Below, piece by piece: positions 17,315 through 26,629 of a DNA stretch of 61,214 nt. A program made the position numbers and the translations under genes. The stretch is from Phycisphaerales bacterium PN19_bin_20. GTDB taxonomy: Bacteria; Planctomycetota; Phycisphaerae; Phycisphaerales; UBA1924. Position 1 is the stretch's first letter. Every line of letters starts with the position of its first letter. Below the pieces are notes generated by a model. That model had not been told where the DNA came from and ran no database searches. It saw nothing but the letters and a program-made list of their open reading frames with translations. Location: positions 1 to 61,214 of the forward strand of contig JAJOLK010000019.1 of NCBI GenBank assembly GCA_021173225.1, read 5' to 3'.

Positions 17315-19456
17315 CTAAGCCCCCGGCAGGTGCTTATCGACCCAATCATCCTGGCGCATCACCTCGCGACGCATCGAGCGGTCGCGCCGCTCATTAGCGC
17401 GCTGCCCGAGCGTGAAGACGTGCAGCGCGGCGTTGCGCGCCGTGCCAACAAGCTCCTCAGGCCCGCCCGTCGCCAGCACCTTGGCCAGGCGCAGCAGCCG
17501 CTTCGCGTACAGCTGGGGCAGCTCGTCTTCGAGTGAAAGAAACATCTGCGAGGTGCCCGGGTCACCCTGGCGCCCGGCCCGCCCGCGAAACTGCCGGTCG
17601 ATCCGCCTGGCCCCGTGCATCTCGGTCAGGATGACCGCCAGCCCGCCAGCACTCACCGCGTCGCGCGTCGGTTTGACGTCCGTCCCGCGCCCGGCCATGT
17701 TCGTCGCCACCACCACCGCGCCCGCCTGCCCCGCGCCGAGGATGATCGCCGCCTCTTCCTTGTCGTTCAGCGCGTTGAGCACCGCGTGCGGCACGCCCCG
17801 GGCCGCGAGCACCGTTGAGACATGGCGGCTCGCCTCGACGCTGCGCGTGCCCACGAGCACGGGCCGCCCCGCCAGTGCCAGACGCTGAACCTCCGCCGCC
17901 ACCGCGTTCCATCGCGCGTCACCACCCCGAAAGACCCGCGCTGGGACGTCCGCGCGCGCCACCGGCCGGTTGGTCGGAATCACCATGACGCGCCGCTGGT
18001 ACGTCCGCTCAAGCTCGCCGGTCGCGTCGGCCGCAGTGCCGGTCATCCCGCACAAAAACGGGTAGCTGCGGAAGAACCGCTGGAAGCTGATCCGCGCGAG
18101 CGTCTGCCGATCGCCCGAAACCTCGATGCCCTCTTTCGCCTCGACGCTCTGGTGCAGCCCGTGCTCCCACTGGCGGTCAGCCAGCACGCGACCGGTAAAC
18201 TCATCGACGATCACGATCCGCCCGTCGACGATCTCGTACTGCCGCCCGCGCACGTAGCAGTGCCGCGCGACCAGCGCCTGGCGGACCAGCTCCTCGGCGC
18301 GGCGCGGCGCACGCCAGATCGCCTCGGGCCGCGACTCACACAGGCCCCGGCACCGGGCCGACCCGCGCGCCGTAAGCTCGACGCGCTTGCGGACCAGGTC
18401 CACGCTGTAGTCCTCGCCCTTGCTCAGGCTCGCGGCCAGCACGCTCGAAGCCAAATAGACCTCCGCCATCGCGTCGGCCCCGCGCGCCTGCGCGATAATC
18501 AGCGGGACCACGCCCTCATCGATCAGCACCGCGTCGGCCTCGTCGACCATCGCCGCGCGCAGCCCGGGCACCAGCGGCCCGCCGGGCCCCCCGCCCGCAC
18601 CGGCGTTCACGCTCCGGGCCGTCCACAAACTGCTGGCCTGGCGCAGCTGAATCTGATCGCGCAGAAAATCTGCCGTGACCTGCTTGGGCGTCCCGTACAC
18701 AATCCCGCGTGCATAAATCATCGCCCGCTCGGCGGGGTCCTGCTCCTGCTGGATCGCCCCGCACTCAATCAGGCATCGCTTGTAGATCGGCCCGCGGCTC
18801 TCGGCGTCACGCTTTGCCAGGTAATCATTCACCGTCAGCACGTGCACGTGCCGGTGCCGCCAGGCAATCAGCGGTGCCGCGATCGAGCCGGTGAGCGTTT
18901 TGCCCTCGCCCGTGAGCATCTCGATGATCCGCCCGTTGGCCAGCGCCAGCGCGCCCATGAGCTGCACCAAGTACGCAGACTCGCCCGTCAGCCGCCGCGC
19001 CACCTCGCGCGTCACGCCCAGCGCATGGCGCGTTGCCTCGTGCACGTCGCCGCCCCGGCGCGGGCCAAGCACCAGCGCGCTGCGAACCTCATCGATGCGC
19101 CGGTCCAGCGCCGCCTCACCCAGCTCACGCAGGCCCGGGGCGAGCGCGTCGGTCATTTCGGCCTGTCGGCGCAGCCAGCCCAGCGTCACGCCGCGGGTCA
19201 TCCACGCCAGGCGCGCCCGCGCCGCGAGCTTGTCAAGCCCCGTGGGTGAGGGCTCACGCCGCGCACGGCTGCCGATGGCGTGGTACAGCGCCTGATACCG
19301 CGTGACTGCTTGTGGTGCGCCCGCCAGCGCCAGCAAACCGCCGGGGACACCGCCGGGAATCCCAGGCGGACTCCCGCCCGAGGCGATTCCGCCTGCCCGG
19401 CCCCCGCCGCTCAAAGGTTCACCCGGCCCTGCATGAGCTTTGAGAGCCGATCCCAC
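17315..19456 (-). CDS. SecA-like preprotein translocase ATPase, shortened paralogue
   Basis: A 713-residue SecA-family motor. Motifs: Walker A in MLTGEGKTL (TGEGKT at 182-187), VNDYLAKRDAE, Walker B in MVDEADAVLIDEGVVPLII (DEAD at 305-308), FTGRV, MTGTA, VLVGTRSVEAS, and the second-domain ATNMAGRGTD with FRGRAGRQGDPG. It is about 150-200 residues shorter than housekeeping SecA and lacks the C-terminal Cys-rich zinc tail that binds SecB. A 45-residue Gly-rich N-terminus precedes the family region. GTG 19456 overlaps the end of the M50 gene by 46 nt. As the last gene of a peptidase/HlyD cluster it is probably a dedicated motor rather than the housekeeping SecA. This role is inferred from context. 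Confidence 0.85.
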   Translation of the reverse strand: MGSALKAHAGPGEPLSGGGRAGGIASGGSPPGIPGGVPGGLLALAGAPQAVTRYQALYHAIGSRARREPSPTGLDKLAARARLAWMTRGVTLGWLRRQAEMTDALAPGLRELGEAALDRRIDEVRSALVLGPRRGGDVHEATRHALGVTREVARRLTGESAYLVQLMGALALANGRIIEMLTGEGKTLTGSIAAPLIAWRHRHVHVLTVNDYLAKRDAESRGPIYKRCLIECGAIQQEQDPAERAMIYARGIVYGTPKQVTADFLRDQIQLRQASSLWTARSVNAGAGGGPGGPLVPGLRAAMVDEADAVLIDEGVVPLIIAQARGADAMAEVYLASSVLAASLSKGEDYSVDLVRKRVELTARGSARCRGLCESRPEAIWRAPRRAEELVRQALVARHCYVRGRQYEIVDGRIVIVDEFTGRVLADRQWEHGLHQSVEAKEGIEVSGDRQTLARISFQRFFRSYPFLCGMTGTAADATGELERTYQRRVMVIPTNRPVARADVPARVFRGGDARWNAVAAEVQRLALAGRPVLVGTRSVEASRHVSTVLAARGVPHAVLNALNDKEEAAIILGAGQAGAVVVATNMAGRGTDVKPTRDAVSAGGLAVILTEMHGARRIDRQFRGRAGRQGDPGTSQMFLSLEDELPQLYAKRLLRLAKVLATGGPEELVGTARNAALHVFTLGQRANERRDRSMRREVMRQDDWVDKHLPGA

Positions 19457-21570
19457 GCCTGCGCGGCAATCGACCGCCCCGGCAGCGTGAACCGCAGGTA
19501 GACCCGCTGCCCCGGCAACGCGCCCGCCAGCGCCTCACCGCCGCCGATCCGCACCGTGAACATCGGGCTCGTCGTCCGCCGGCCAGACTTGTCATCGGGC
19601 TCCAGCGCTGCCATCCCACCGCCGCCGTAACCCAGCGCCGCGTGCGGCAACAACCGCTGCCCGGCAGGCATGATCTCTTCAACCTGCCCCTCCAGCGCAG
19701 TGGCCAGATCACTCGCCAGCCGCATCTTGACGAGCCTCTGCTCCGGCGGCAAGTCAAACAACCACGCCGCTTCGCCCTGGGCCAGCACGGCGTGTACCAG
19801 CACATCGCCGGGCAGGACCAGCTCGCACAAGGCCTGGCCCTTGGTCAGGCGCGCGCCCAGCATCCCGCGCGGATCGTTGCTGACAATCACCCCGTCCATC
19901 GGCGCCAGCACCGCCAACTCACCGGCCTGCTTGACCAGCTCGTCCAGCTCGTCCTTGGCCTGCTTGACGCGGGTCGAAAATACGCGCTCCGCCGCGGGCT
20001 CACTCTGCGCCCGCGAGGCCCGAAGCTGGGCCTGCACGTCGGCAAGCTCGGCCCGGGCCAGGTCGGTCCGAGCCGCAAGCTCGGGGCTCACCAGCGTTGC
20101 CAGCACCTCGCCCTTGCGGACGGCCTGCCCCAGCGTCACGCGGACATCATCAACAAAGCCCTCGGCCGGTGCGAACACGCCCGACCGCTGCCGCGCCTCG
20201 ACCACGCCCGTGGCCCGGCGCCAGTCTGGCACGCGGACCGCACTTACCAGCGCAAGCAGCCCCGCGGCTACCGCCAGCGTCGTCACCACCGCGCGCAGGC
20301 GATGCTCGGCGATCTGGCTGCTGCTGGCCAACCAATGGACCAGCTTGCCCAGCGGCATCAGCGCCCAGGCCGCAACCGTCCAGACCGCCAGCACCAGCCC
20401 AACGCCGAACCACTGCCCAAGCAGGAACATGGTGATCGACAGGAAGATGACCACGCGGTAGACCTGCGAGAGCACCCCAAAGCACAGCAGCGTCCACCAC
20501 TCGCCGGGCAGGTCCGTCACGGGCCGCACGTTCTTGAGCCGGTACAAGTGCTTTTGGCAGAGCCCAGTCAGCAGCTTTCCGGACCGCTGCATCATGTTGG
20601 GGATGCCCAGGTAGTCGCTGAGCATGTAGTACCCGTCGAACTTCATCAGCGGGTTGGCATTGAAGACCACCGTCGCCACGCTCGCCGAGAAGATCGTGTA
20701 GTACGCGATCTGATTAACCAGCTCGCCGGGCTGAGTGTTGAGCCAGACCAGCACCGCCACCGCCGCCGCTGCAAGCTCGAAGATCATCCCGCCCGCGCCC
20801 ACCGCGATCCTGTGCCACCGGCTGGTAAAGCTCCACGCGCTGCTCGCGTCCACATAGGGCGAGGGCAGCAGCACCAGCAGCATGATGCCGGCCTCGGGCA
20901 CCTGCCCGCCTAGCCGCTTGCAGACGATCCCGTGCCCAAGCTCATGCCACAGCTTGAGCACCACGAACGTCCCGAGCATGAAGCCCCAGCTGCTCGGGCT
21001 CGTCACGCTATCAAACTGCCCCACCAGACGCGTCCACGCCGGCAGCGCCTGCACCAGCGCAAAGACTACCAGCACCACCCACGCGATAAACCCCCAACGG
21101 TTGAGCACGGGCCTGAAGATCGGCTCCAGCCGCGTCAGCAGCGGGTCGGGGTTCAGCAGCCGCATCTTGAAGTACATGATGCTCAGCGCTTGCTGCGCGA
21201 AGCGCTTCTGCACCCGCTCACGCCCGCGCCGCAGCAACTGCTCGGTCTCGGGCGAGGCGTCTACCTGCAGCAGGTTGCTGCTGTAAAGCTGCCCGACCAG
21301 CTCGATGACCTCCGGCTGCGTGGGCGCAAGGTCGCCGTGCTTGGCCAGCACCTGCTGCCACGCGTCGTCCACAGTCCGCCGCCCGTCCAGCAGCGTGACC
21401 AGCTCATAGGCGATGGGCGTGAGGCGGTAGAAGTTGTTGTTGGTCGGGTCGTGCGCCACCAGCCAGCGCCGCCCGCGGTAAAACTGCCGCGTCACCTGCA
21501 CGTGCGAGCGCAGGCGCGGGGTCGTCCCGCGGACGCGGTGCCAGAACGGGCTGAAGGTCGGTCTTTCCAT
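19411..21570 (-). CDS. PqqD-like / M50 peptidase / HlyD-like fusion (putative peptide zinc metalloprotease)
   Basis: A 719-residue multidomain membrane protein. Residues about 27-104 resemble a PqqD-like (RiPP recognition element) fold: YRGRRWLVAHDPTNNNFYRL, then a helix pair. The membrane peptidase follows, with zinc motif HELGH at 209-213 and NANPLMKFDG (304-313) as the third-ligand motif of site-2-protease-type M50 enzymes, set among about seven or eight transmembrane helices. Residues about 460-700 hold a HlyD/lipoyl-like half-barrel and a coiled coil. The layout matches proteins annotated as putative peptide zinc metalloproteases in peptide-export loci. It lies 47 bp after the GAF-HlyD gene and overlaps the SecA-like gene. 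The substrate is unknown. Confidence 0.85.
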   Translation of the reverse strand: MERPTFSPFWHRVRGTTPRLRSHVQVTRQFYRGRRWLVAHDPTNNNFYRLTPIAYELVTLLDGRRTVDDAWQQVLAKHGDLAPTQPEVIELVGQLYSSNLLQVDASPETEQLLRRGRERVQKRFAQQALSIMYFKMRLLNPDPLLTRLEPIFRPVLNRWGFIAWVVLVVFALVQALPAWTRLVGQFDSVTSPSSWGFMLGTFVVLKLWHELGHGIVCKRLGGQVPEAGIMLLVLLPSPYVDASSAWSFTSRWHRIAVGAGGMIFELAAAAVAVLVWLNTQPGELVNQIAYYTIFSASVATVVFNANPLMKFDGYYMLSDYLGIPNMMQRSGKLLTGLCQKHLYRLKNVRPVTDLPGEWWTLLCFGVLSQVYRVVIFLSITMFLLGQWFGVGLVLAVWTVAAWALMPLGKLVHWLASSSQIAEHRLRAVVTTLAVAAGLLALVSAVRVPDWRRATGVVEARQRSGVFAPAEGFVDDVRVTLGQAVRKGEVLATLVSPELAARTDLARAELADVQAQLRASRAQSEPAAERVFSTRVKQAKDELDELVKQAGELAVLAPMDGVIVSNDPRGMLGARLTKGQALCELVLPGDVLVHAVLAQGEAAWLFDLPPEQRLVKMRLASDLATALEGQVEEIMPAGQRLLPHAALGYGGGGMAALEPDDKSGRRTTSPMFTVRIGGGEALAGALPGQRVYLRFTLPGRSIAAQAWDRLSKLMQGRVNL

Positions 21571-21617
21571 GAGCTTCTAGTTCTGCAGGCTCGCCAAGCG
21601 CGCCGCGGCGGGCAAGT

Positions 21618-23597
21618 TCACCACAGCCACAGGCGCACGGTGTCAACGATCCGGCGCGTCCCGATCCACAGCAGCGTCCGCCGCCCCGCGTCCAGACGCG
21701 CCACGCCCTCCATCCCGGGTCGCATCCACCCCGGCACGTCCGACGGCACCGCGCGAACCTCGAACTCGTTCTTGCCCTCGTGCGCCGTCGCCAGCGGCAC
21801 AATCGACCTTATCTTCACCGGCACGTCCAGGTCAGGCCGGCTGCGCGTGCGCACAAAGCCCCCGCCACCCGCCTCAATCAGCCCCACGTCGCGCTCATCG
21901 ACCCGCGCCACCACCGTCAGCCCCTGCAAAGAGCCAACCTGCAGCAGCGCATCGCCCGGCTTGACCGCCACGCCCACCTTGTCCTTAAGCTCGCCAGACA
22001 GGATCACCCCGTCTATGGGCGCCACCACGCGTGAGAGCTCGATGCGCCGCTCCGCCAGCCGCTCCTCGGCCCGCGCCTTGTCGATTGCCGCCTGCGCCAT
22101 CTGCGCCTCGCCGGCCTTGCTCTCTTTCATCGCGTTGGCCAGCTGCCGCTCGCCCTGCACGCGCCGTGCCTGCGCCGACGCCAGCGTCAGCCGCAACTCA
22201 CGGGTATCCAGCTCCAGCAGCACATCCCCGGCCTTGACCGTCGCGCCCGGCTCTACCCCGGGCCCAAGGCTCAGCACGATGCCCTCTACCGGCGCCGCAA
22301 TCGTCCGCTTCTCCAGCGCCTCAAGCCGCGCTTGCGAGCCAACCCGGTGCTCAATCTTGAACATCGCGCAGAACGTCACCGCCGCGATCACCGCCAGCCC
22401 CGCCACCTTCCACGCCGTGTGCTTGGTGCCAACCGCCCACGCCCCCGCGCGAAGGGCTGAGTCGTACGTCCGCAACGGCCAGACGCGGTCGTCGCTGCGG
22501 CGCGTCGCCAGCACCGGGCCGACCAGGTCCGCCGCCGTCTGAAGCACCTCAACCCCGCGCACGTCGATGGCCTGCCGACCCTTGGCCCGCGCCTCGCCCG
22601 GCGTGCGCAGCTCGACGGTCAATACCCCGACTGTCACCTCGCCCCGCCGCAGCGGGACGCTCACGGCCACAAGGTCAGCGCTCCCCGCGCACAGCTCACG
22701 GTGCCCCGTGGTAATCGCCTGCGCCAGCGCAACATCCTGCGAGCCCTCAGGCGGCGGGAACAGCACCGCCTGCTCCTGGTCCAGGCACTCGTCCATCGCC
22801 ACCGAGAGCTTCCGCACCAGCTCGGTCCGCGGGTTGAACTCCTCCGCGTCGCTGATCGCCAGCACCTTCACGCTGTTGCCCACCAGCCAGCCCATCGCGG
22901 CCCGGTCGGCACCAAGCTGACGAACAAGGTCGTTGACCAGCTGCAGCGCCGCGCCCTTGAACGTCACCTGCCCGTTGATCGCGCTGATCAGCCGCGTCGC
23001 CAGCTCAAGGCCCATCGCGCTGCTCTGCGACCGCTGCAACTCGCGCCGTGAAGCGTGCCCCTGCACATAGCCTGCAAGCACCTCGGCCATCGCCAGTGCG
23101 CTCTGCACCGCGGCGCGATTACGGCTCTCAACGTTCAGCACGATCGCCGCCGCACACCGCCCGCCGCCGTCACCCACCGGGATGCCCAGCAGCAGACCGC
23201 GACCACCCCCCGAGCCGTCGTAAAGGCCATCAACGTTGTCAAGCCCCCACGCGCGACTCTGCGAGCTCTCGATCACCGCCAGCCCCGCCTGCCGAACCTC
23301 ACGATCAAAGTCGATGGTCACCTTCTCAGCCGCCGCCACCTCGCCCTCGCCCCCGCCACCAGCGGCGCCACTTCCACCCGTCGCGCCCGGCACGGGCCAG
23401 ACGCTGATGGGCAGCGCCGCCGACGCGCCGGCGTCGGTGGTCTGTGGGACCAGCAAAGTCGCCTGTCGCGCCGCCGAGACCTGCCCGATGATCCGCAGCA
23501 GCCGCTCCAAGTACGCGCGGTCGTCCGCCGCGGGCTGGCAGAGCTCGGCGACCACCCGCGACCACCCGGGCGCCTTGAGGTTGCTTAGGTCGATCAC
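21618..23597 (-). CDS. GAF domain protein fused to HlyD-type membrane fusion domain
   Basis: A 659-residue protein with an unusual order. Residues 1-360 are soluble and contain one or two GAF-like domains (VSAARQATLLVP, and a clearer one from about residue 200). A single membrane helix (about 410-430, VAGLAVIAAVTFCAMF) follows. Residues about 440-650 are a HlyD adaptor: KRTIAAPVEGIVLSLGPGVE, a coiled coil, and RVVAPIDGVILSGELKDKVG, the two halves of the barrel-sandwich hybrid. The predicted topology is sensor in the cytoplasm and adaptor in the periplasm. Its ATG overlaps the stop of the upstream adaptor gene by 4 nt (ATGA). It may couple an internal signal to export. Confidence 0.8.
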   Translation of the reverse strand: MIDLSNLKAPGWSRVVAELCQPAADDRAYLERLLRIIGQVSAARQATLLVPQTTDAGASAALPISVWPVPGATGGSGAAGGGGEGEVAAAEKVTIDFDREVRQAGLAVIESSQSRAWGLDNVDGLYDGSGGGRGLLLGIPVGDGGGRCAAAIVLNVESRNRAAVQSALAMAEVLAGYVQGHASRRELQRSQSSAMGLELATRLISAINGQVTFKGAALQLVNDLVRQLGADRAAMGWLVGNSVKVLAISDAEEFNPRTELVRKLSVAMDECLDQEQAVLFPPPEGSQDVALAQAITTGHRELCAGSADLVAVSVPLRRGEVTVGVLTVELRTPGEARAKGRQAIDVRGVEVLQTAADLVGPVLATRRSDDRVWPLRTYDSALRAGAWAVGTKHTAWKVAGLAVIAAVTFCAMFKIEHRVGSQARLEALEKRTIAAPVEGIVLSLGPGVEPGATVKAGDVLLELDTRELRLTLASAQARRVQGERQLANAMKESKAGEAQMAQAAIDKARAEERLAERRIELSRVVAPIDGVILSGELKDKVGVAVKPGDALLQVGSLQGLTVVARVDERDVGLIEAGGGGFVRTRSRPDLDVPVKIRSIVPLATAHEGKNEFEVRAVPSDVPGWMRPGMEGVARLDAGRRTLLWIGTRRIVDTVRLWLW

Positions 23598-24571
23598 TTC
23601 CGGCCCTCCCCGCCCGATGCGCTGCGTTCAGACGAAGCACCCGCCGATGGCTCAATGAACCTGATCCGCGCCCGCGTACCCGGCGGCAGGCCCTTGGGGT
23701 TCGGCACCTCGATGCGCACGCGCCGCGTCTCCGCCGCCGCATCCGCCACCGGGCTCACGTGCAGCACCGTGCCCTTGATCACCGGCATCCCCGGCACGTC
23801 CAGCATGATCCACGCAGCCTTGCCCATCGAGAGCCCCTCGGCCAGCGTCCGCTGCGTCGGCACCGGTAAGTCGATCCACATCGGGTCCACCGAGACGATC
23901 CGCACCACCGGGTTCGGCGGTTCGACGATCTGCCCCTGGTCCATCGTCACCGCGTCGATCACCCCATCAAACGGTGCCTCGATCCGGTACCGACGCACCG
24001 ACTCTTCAAGCTGCACCACACGCGCCTGCTCCTCGGCCAGCCGCTGCTCAGCACCCAGCAACGCCGCACGCGATACCTCGACACCCACGCGGCGTTCGTC
24101 CATCTCCTGCGGCGTGCCCGCGCCCTGCGCGTCAGCCTCCTTGATCCGCGTCAGCCGCACCTCAGCCAGGCTCAATGCCGCCCGCGCCTGGCGGATCTCT
24201 CCGTCGTTGCCCGCCCGCACCCGCTGCACCGCCAGGGCCGCCCGCGGCTCGTCGTCTCGCCCCTGCACCAGCAGCGTCCCCTTGCTCACGCGGTCACCAG
24301 GCTTGACCGGCACCGACGAAACCTCCGTCGGCACCGTGAAGCTCATCAGCGCATCTCGGCTGGGGCGCGTCACCCACTCCAGCTCACTAAACGCCCCCGC
24401 GCGATCCGGCCAAAGCGCAGCAAGGGCGTCAGCCGAAGGTTGCTCCGCAACGCTTTGCCCGAAGCTTGCCGCGGCCAGCATCAAGCTCGCCAGCGCCGTT
24501 GCGCACACCAGTGGGGCCCGCCGCCACTGCGCCCGTGCCGCCCGACTGCCACTCGCCCGCGTCTGCATCAT
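23594..24571 (-). CDS. efflux RND/HlyD-family periplasmic adaptor
   Basis: A 325-residue adaptor with a signal peptide (about residues 18-38, ending ASFGQ). The first barrel half (SFTVPTEVSSVPVKPGDRVS) leads to a long coiled coil (about 110-190), the second half (YRIEAPFDGVIDAVTMDQG) and a beta-barrel region reading PMWIDLPVPTQ. There is no membrane helix after the signal. Such proteins bridge an inner-membrane pump and an outer-membrane channel; neither is encoded nearby. It is the first gene of the minus-strand export cluster. ATG 24571 has TATCAT 5 nt upstream and no ribosome-binding site. It also could start one codon later, since two ATGs are adjacent. Confidence 0.85.
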   Translation of the reverse strand: MMQTRASGSRAARAQWRRAPLVCATALASLMLAAASFGQSVAEQPSADALAALWPDRAGAFSELEWVTRPSRDALMSFTVPTEVSSVPVKPGDRVSKGTLLVQGRDDEPRAALAVQRVRAGNDGEIRQARAALSLAEVRLTRIKEADAQGAGTPQEMDERRVGVEVSRAALLGAEQRLAEEQARVVQLEESVRRYRIEAPFDGVIDAVTMDQGQIVEPPNPVVRIVSVDPMWIDLPVPTQRTLAEGLSMGKAAWIMLDVPGMPVIKGTVLHVSPVADAAAETRRVRIEVPNPKGLPPGTRARIRFIEPSAGASSERSASGGEGRK

Positions 24572-24895
24572 CGGGGATGATAAGGAGCCAGGCGCGCGGG
24601 TTCTCGGGTCCTGCCCGCTGTTGAGCGCCGCCGCGCTGCTTTGATGGCCCCGATTTCTGGCACCCTTACGCCACCGAACCGCCCCACCCCGCTATGCTGA
24701 CGGCTCAGTCTTGGCAAGCAGGGGACCCACCAGGAAACCGCGAAGATTTGGTTTCCCCTTGCTGCCCCTCTGAGCCCCCTTGGCCGCCACCCGGCCAGAC
24801 ACGTCCTGACCCCGCCAGTGGCCCGCCCTGTGGCCAGCCCACTTGCTCGCACTGACGCCGGTCCGGCCAACGCCTTTGCCCCTGAGGAGTATCCC
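24572..24895. other. divergent spacer between export cluster and aminotransferase, with a hairpin
   Basis: This 324-bp spacer has no gene. A perfect inverted repeat, GGAAACC (24733-24739) with GGTTTCC (24750-24756) around a 10-nt loop, lies in the leader of the aminotransferase gene. TATGCT near 24693 is a possible -10 box for that gene. The hairpin could be a regulatory or operator element; no known riboswitch is recognised. Confidence 0.4.
24577..24582 (-). promoter_or_regulatory. leaderless-type -10 box of the export cluster
   Basis: TATCAT on the minus strand ends 5 nt before the first ATG of the HlyD adaptor gene, so the export operon may start with a leaderless mRNA. Confidence 0.4.
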
Positions 24896-26077
24896 ATGAC
24901 CACAGCCCCAGCAGCTCCAGCCGCCCCGACCGCGTCCGCCGCTTCAAACACCTCCCCCGCCATCGCGCCCGTGCCGTTCATGCACACCGCCCTCTTGCCG
25001 CAGGACATCGAGGCCGCGACCGCCGTCCTCCGCTCAGGCATGCTCCGCGCCGCCGGTCAGTGCGCCGCGCTCGAAGTCAAGTTTGGCGAGATGTCCGGCG
25101 CAAAGCACGCCATGACCTGCGCCAACGGCACCTGCGCCCTCCAGCTCGCCTATGAGCCGCTCTTCCAGCCCGGTGACGAGGTCTTGGTCCCCGCCTGGTC
25201 CTATGTCGCAACCGCCTCGATGCTCGCGGCACGCGGTTGCAAGCCGGTCTTTGTTGACGCCCTGCCCACCACCGGCCAGATCGACATGGCCGACGCCGCC
25301 AAACGCATCACCCCCAAGACGCGCGGGGTCGCCGCCACGCACATGTACGGCTGCCCGGTCGATATCGACGCCGTCACCGCCTTTGCCGCCCACCACAAAC
25401 TCCGCGTGGTCTACGACGCCGCCCAGGCCCACCTCAGCATGTACAAGGGCAAGGGCATCGGCGAGTTTGGCGACGCCGTGACCTACTCGTTCTACGCCAC
25501 CAAAAACCTTGGCACCGGCGAGGGTGGGCTCATCACCTGCAACGACGACGTGCTGGCCCGTGACATCAAGCTGCTCCGCAGTCACGGCGAGACCGACAAG
25601 TACGTCCACGAGCGCATTGGTTACAACTACCGCATGAACGACATTACCGGTGCCATCGGCCTCTCGCGCCTGGCCCGGCTCCCGCAAGATACCGCGACCC
25701 GCCAAGCCAACGCCGCCAAGTATGCCAAGCTCCTCGCCGGGCTCGTCGGCATCGAGCCGCTGGCGATCACCACCGGCGCTGTCAGCGCCTACCACCTCTA
25801 CACCGTCCGCATCGACCCCGCGGTCTTCTCTGTCAGCCGTGACCAGCTCTCAAAGGAGCTGATGACCCTGGGCGTGCCGACGGCCGTCCACTACCCGCGC
25901 AGCCTGCCCGATCAGCCCGCCTTCAAGCCCTACCTGGCCGACCAGAAGCCCTGCCCGATCGCCCAGCGCATGGCCCAGACGGTGCTGAGCCTGCCCATGC
26001 ACCACATGCTCACCGACGAGCACTTCGCCACTATCGCCAGCGCGCTCAAGACGGTCGTCACCCGCTTCGCGCGCTAA
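24896..26077 (+). CDS. DegT/DnrJ/EryC1/StrS family aminotransferase
   Basis: A 393-residue PLP-dependent sugar aminotransferase. The conserved NGTCALQLAY phosphate-site region, the VYDAAQAHLSMYKGKG segment with the cofactor-ring Asp, and SFYATKNLGTGEGG with the Schiff-base Lys are all present, as is RIGYNYRMNDITGAIG. Such enzymes transfer an amino group to keto-sugar nucleotides used in surface polysaccharides. ATG 24896 is fixed by GAGGAG about 6-9 nt upstream; the 30 following residues are an Ala/Pro-rich extension. No other nucleotide-sugar gene adjoins it, though a polyprenyl-type glycosyltransferase lies 0.6 kb away. Confidence 0.9.
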   Translation: MTTAPAAPAAPTASAASNTSPAIAPVPFMHTALLPQDIEAATAVLRSGMLRAAGQCAALEVKFGEMSGAKHAMTCANGTCALQLAYEPLFQPGDEVLVPAWSYVATASMLAARGCKPVFVDALPTTGQIDMADAAKRITPKTRGVAATHMYGCPVDIDAVTAFAAHHKLRVVYDAAQAHLSMYKGKGIGEFGDAVTYSFYATKNLGTGEGGLITCNDDVLARDIKLLRSHGETDKYVHERIGYNYRMNDITGAIGLSRLARLPQDTATRQANAAKYAKLLAGLVGIEPLAITTGAVSAYHLYTVRIDPAVFSVSRDQLSKELMTLGVPTAVHYPRSLPDQPAFKPYLADQKPCPIAQRMAQTVLSLPMHHMLTDEHFATIASALKTVVTRFAR

Positions 26078-26110
26078 GCGGCGAGCGTCACGTCTACCGC
26101 CGCGCGTCCG

Positions 26111-26623
26111 TCAGCCCGCGCTGTACGCAGCGCCCTTGCCGACCCACGCGACCTGCACTCCCGCCTTCATTTTCAGGCGCGCCGCCAGCGCCGCGGCGTG
26201 GTGCTGCACGTGCCTGATGTTTACAAGCTGGAGCTCAAGCTTGGGCACGCTGTACCACGAAAAGCCGGACGTCTGGGCCGAAAGGTCCAGCGTGTCCACC
26301 GCCGAATCGACCATCGCGTCGCACAGCCGCCAGTACTCCAGCGTCTCCTCGCGCGTGTACGGCGTGATGTCGGCGTAGTCGCTCCGCTCGCCCGCGCAGA
26401 GGTCCACCGCCTGCACGCGGTGCTTGGCCCACGGCACAAACGAGCCCTCGTCAGCGCTCAGGTACAGGTGCGCAAAGTACAGCGTGTGATACGCCACGCG
26501 CCAGACCGCCGCGGGCCCGTCATTGGCGTCTGCCCACAGCGCCGGCGGGCACTGCTCAAGGGCAAGCTGCAGCGTCTTGAGGGCCGCGTGATACTGACTC
26601 TTAAGCGCAGCGCGAGTGTCCAT
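26111..26623 (-). CDS. DinB-like domain protein
   Basis: A 170-residue protein with the four-helix DinB/YfiT-type pattern: a His in YHTLYFAHLYLS, and a second pair in NIRHVQHHAAALAARL near the C-terminus, giving a plausible metal site. Family members include thiol transferases, but many have no known function. TACACT lies 6 nt before the ATG, and no ribosome-binding site is visible. The gene sits alone between two genes with different orientations or functions, so context offers no clue. Confidence 0.65.
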   Translation of the reverse strand: MDTRAALKSQYHAALKTLQLALEQCPPALWADANDGPAAVWRVAYHTLYFAHLYLSADEGSFVPWAKHRVQAVDLCAGERSDYADITPYTREETLEYWRLCDAMVDSAVDTLDLSAQTSGFSWYSVPKLELQLVNIRHVQHHAAALAARLKMKAGVQVAWVGKGAAYSAG

Positions 26624-26629
26624 ACGCCG

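Noticed and set aside
17822..19249. 475-codon open frame on the plus strand
   Set aside because: It is antisense to the SecA-like gene and reads as Arg/Pro/His-rich text typical of the complementary strand of G+C-rich coding DNA.
20932..22542. 536-codon open frame on the plus strand
   Set aside because: Antisense to the M50 and GAF-HlyD genes, crosses their boundary, and shows no domain text.
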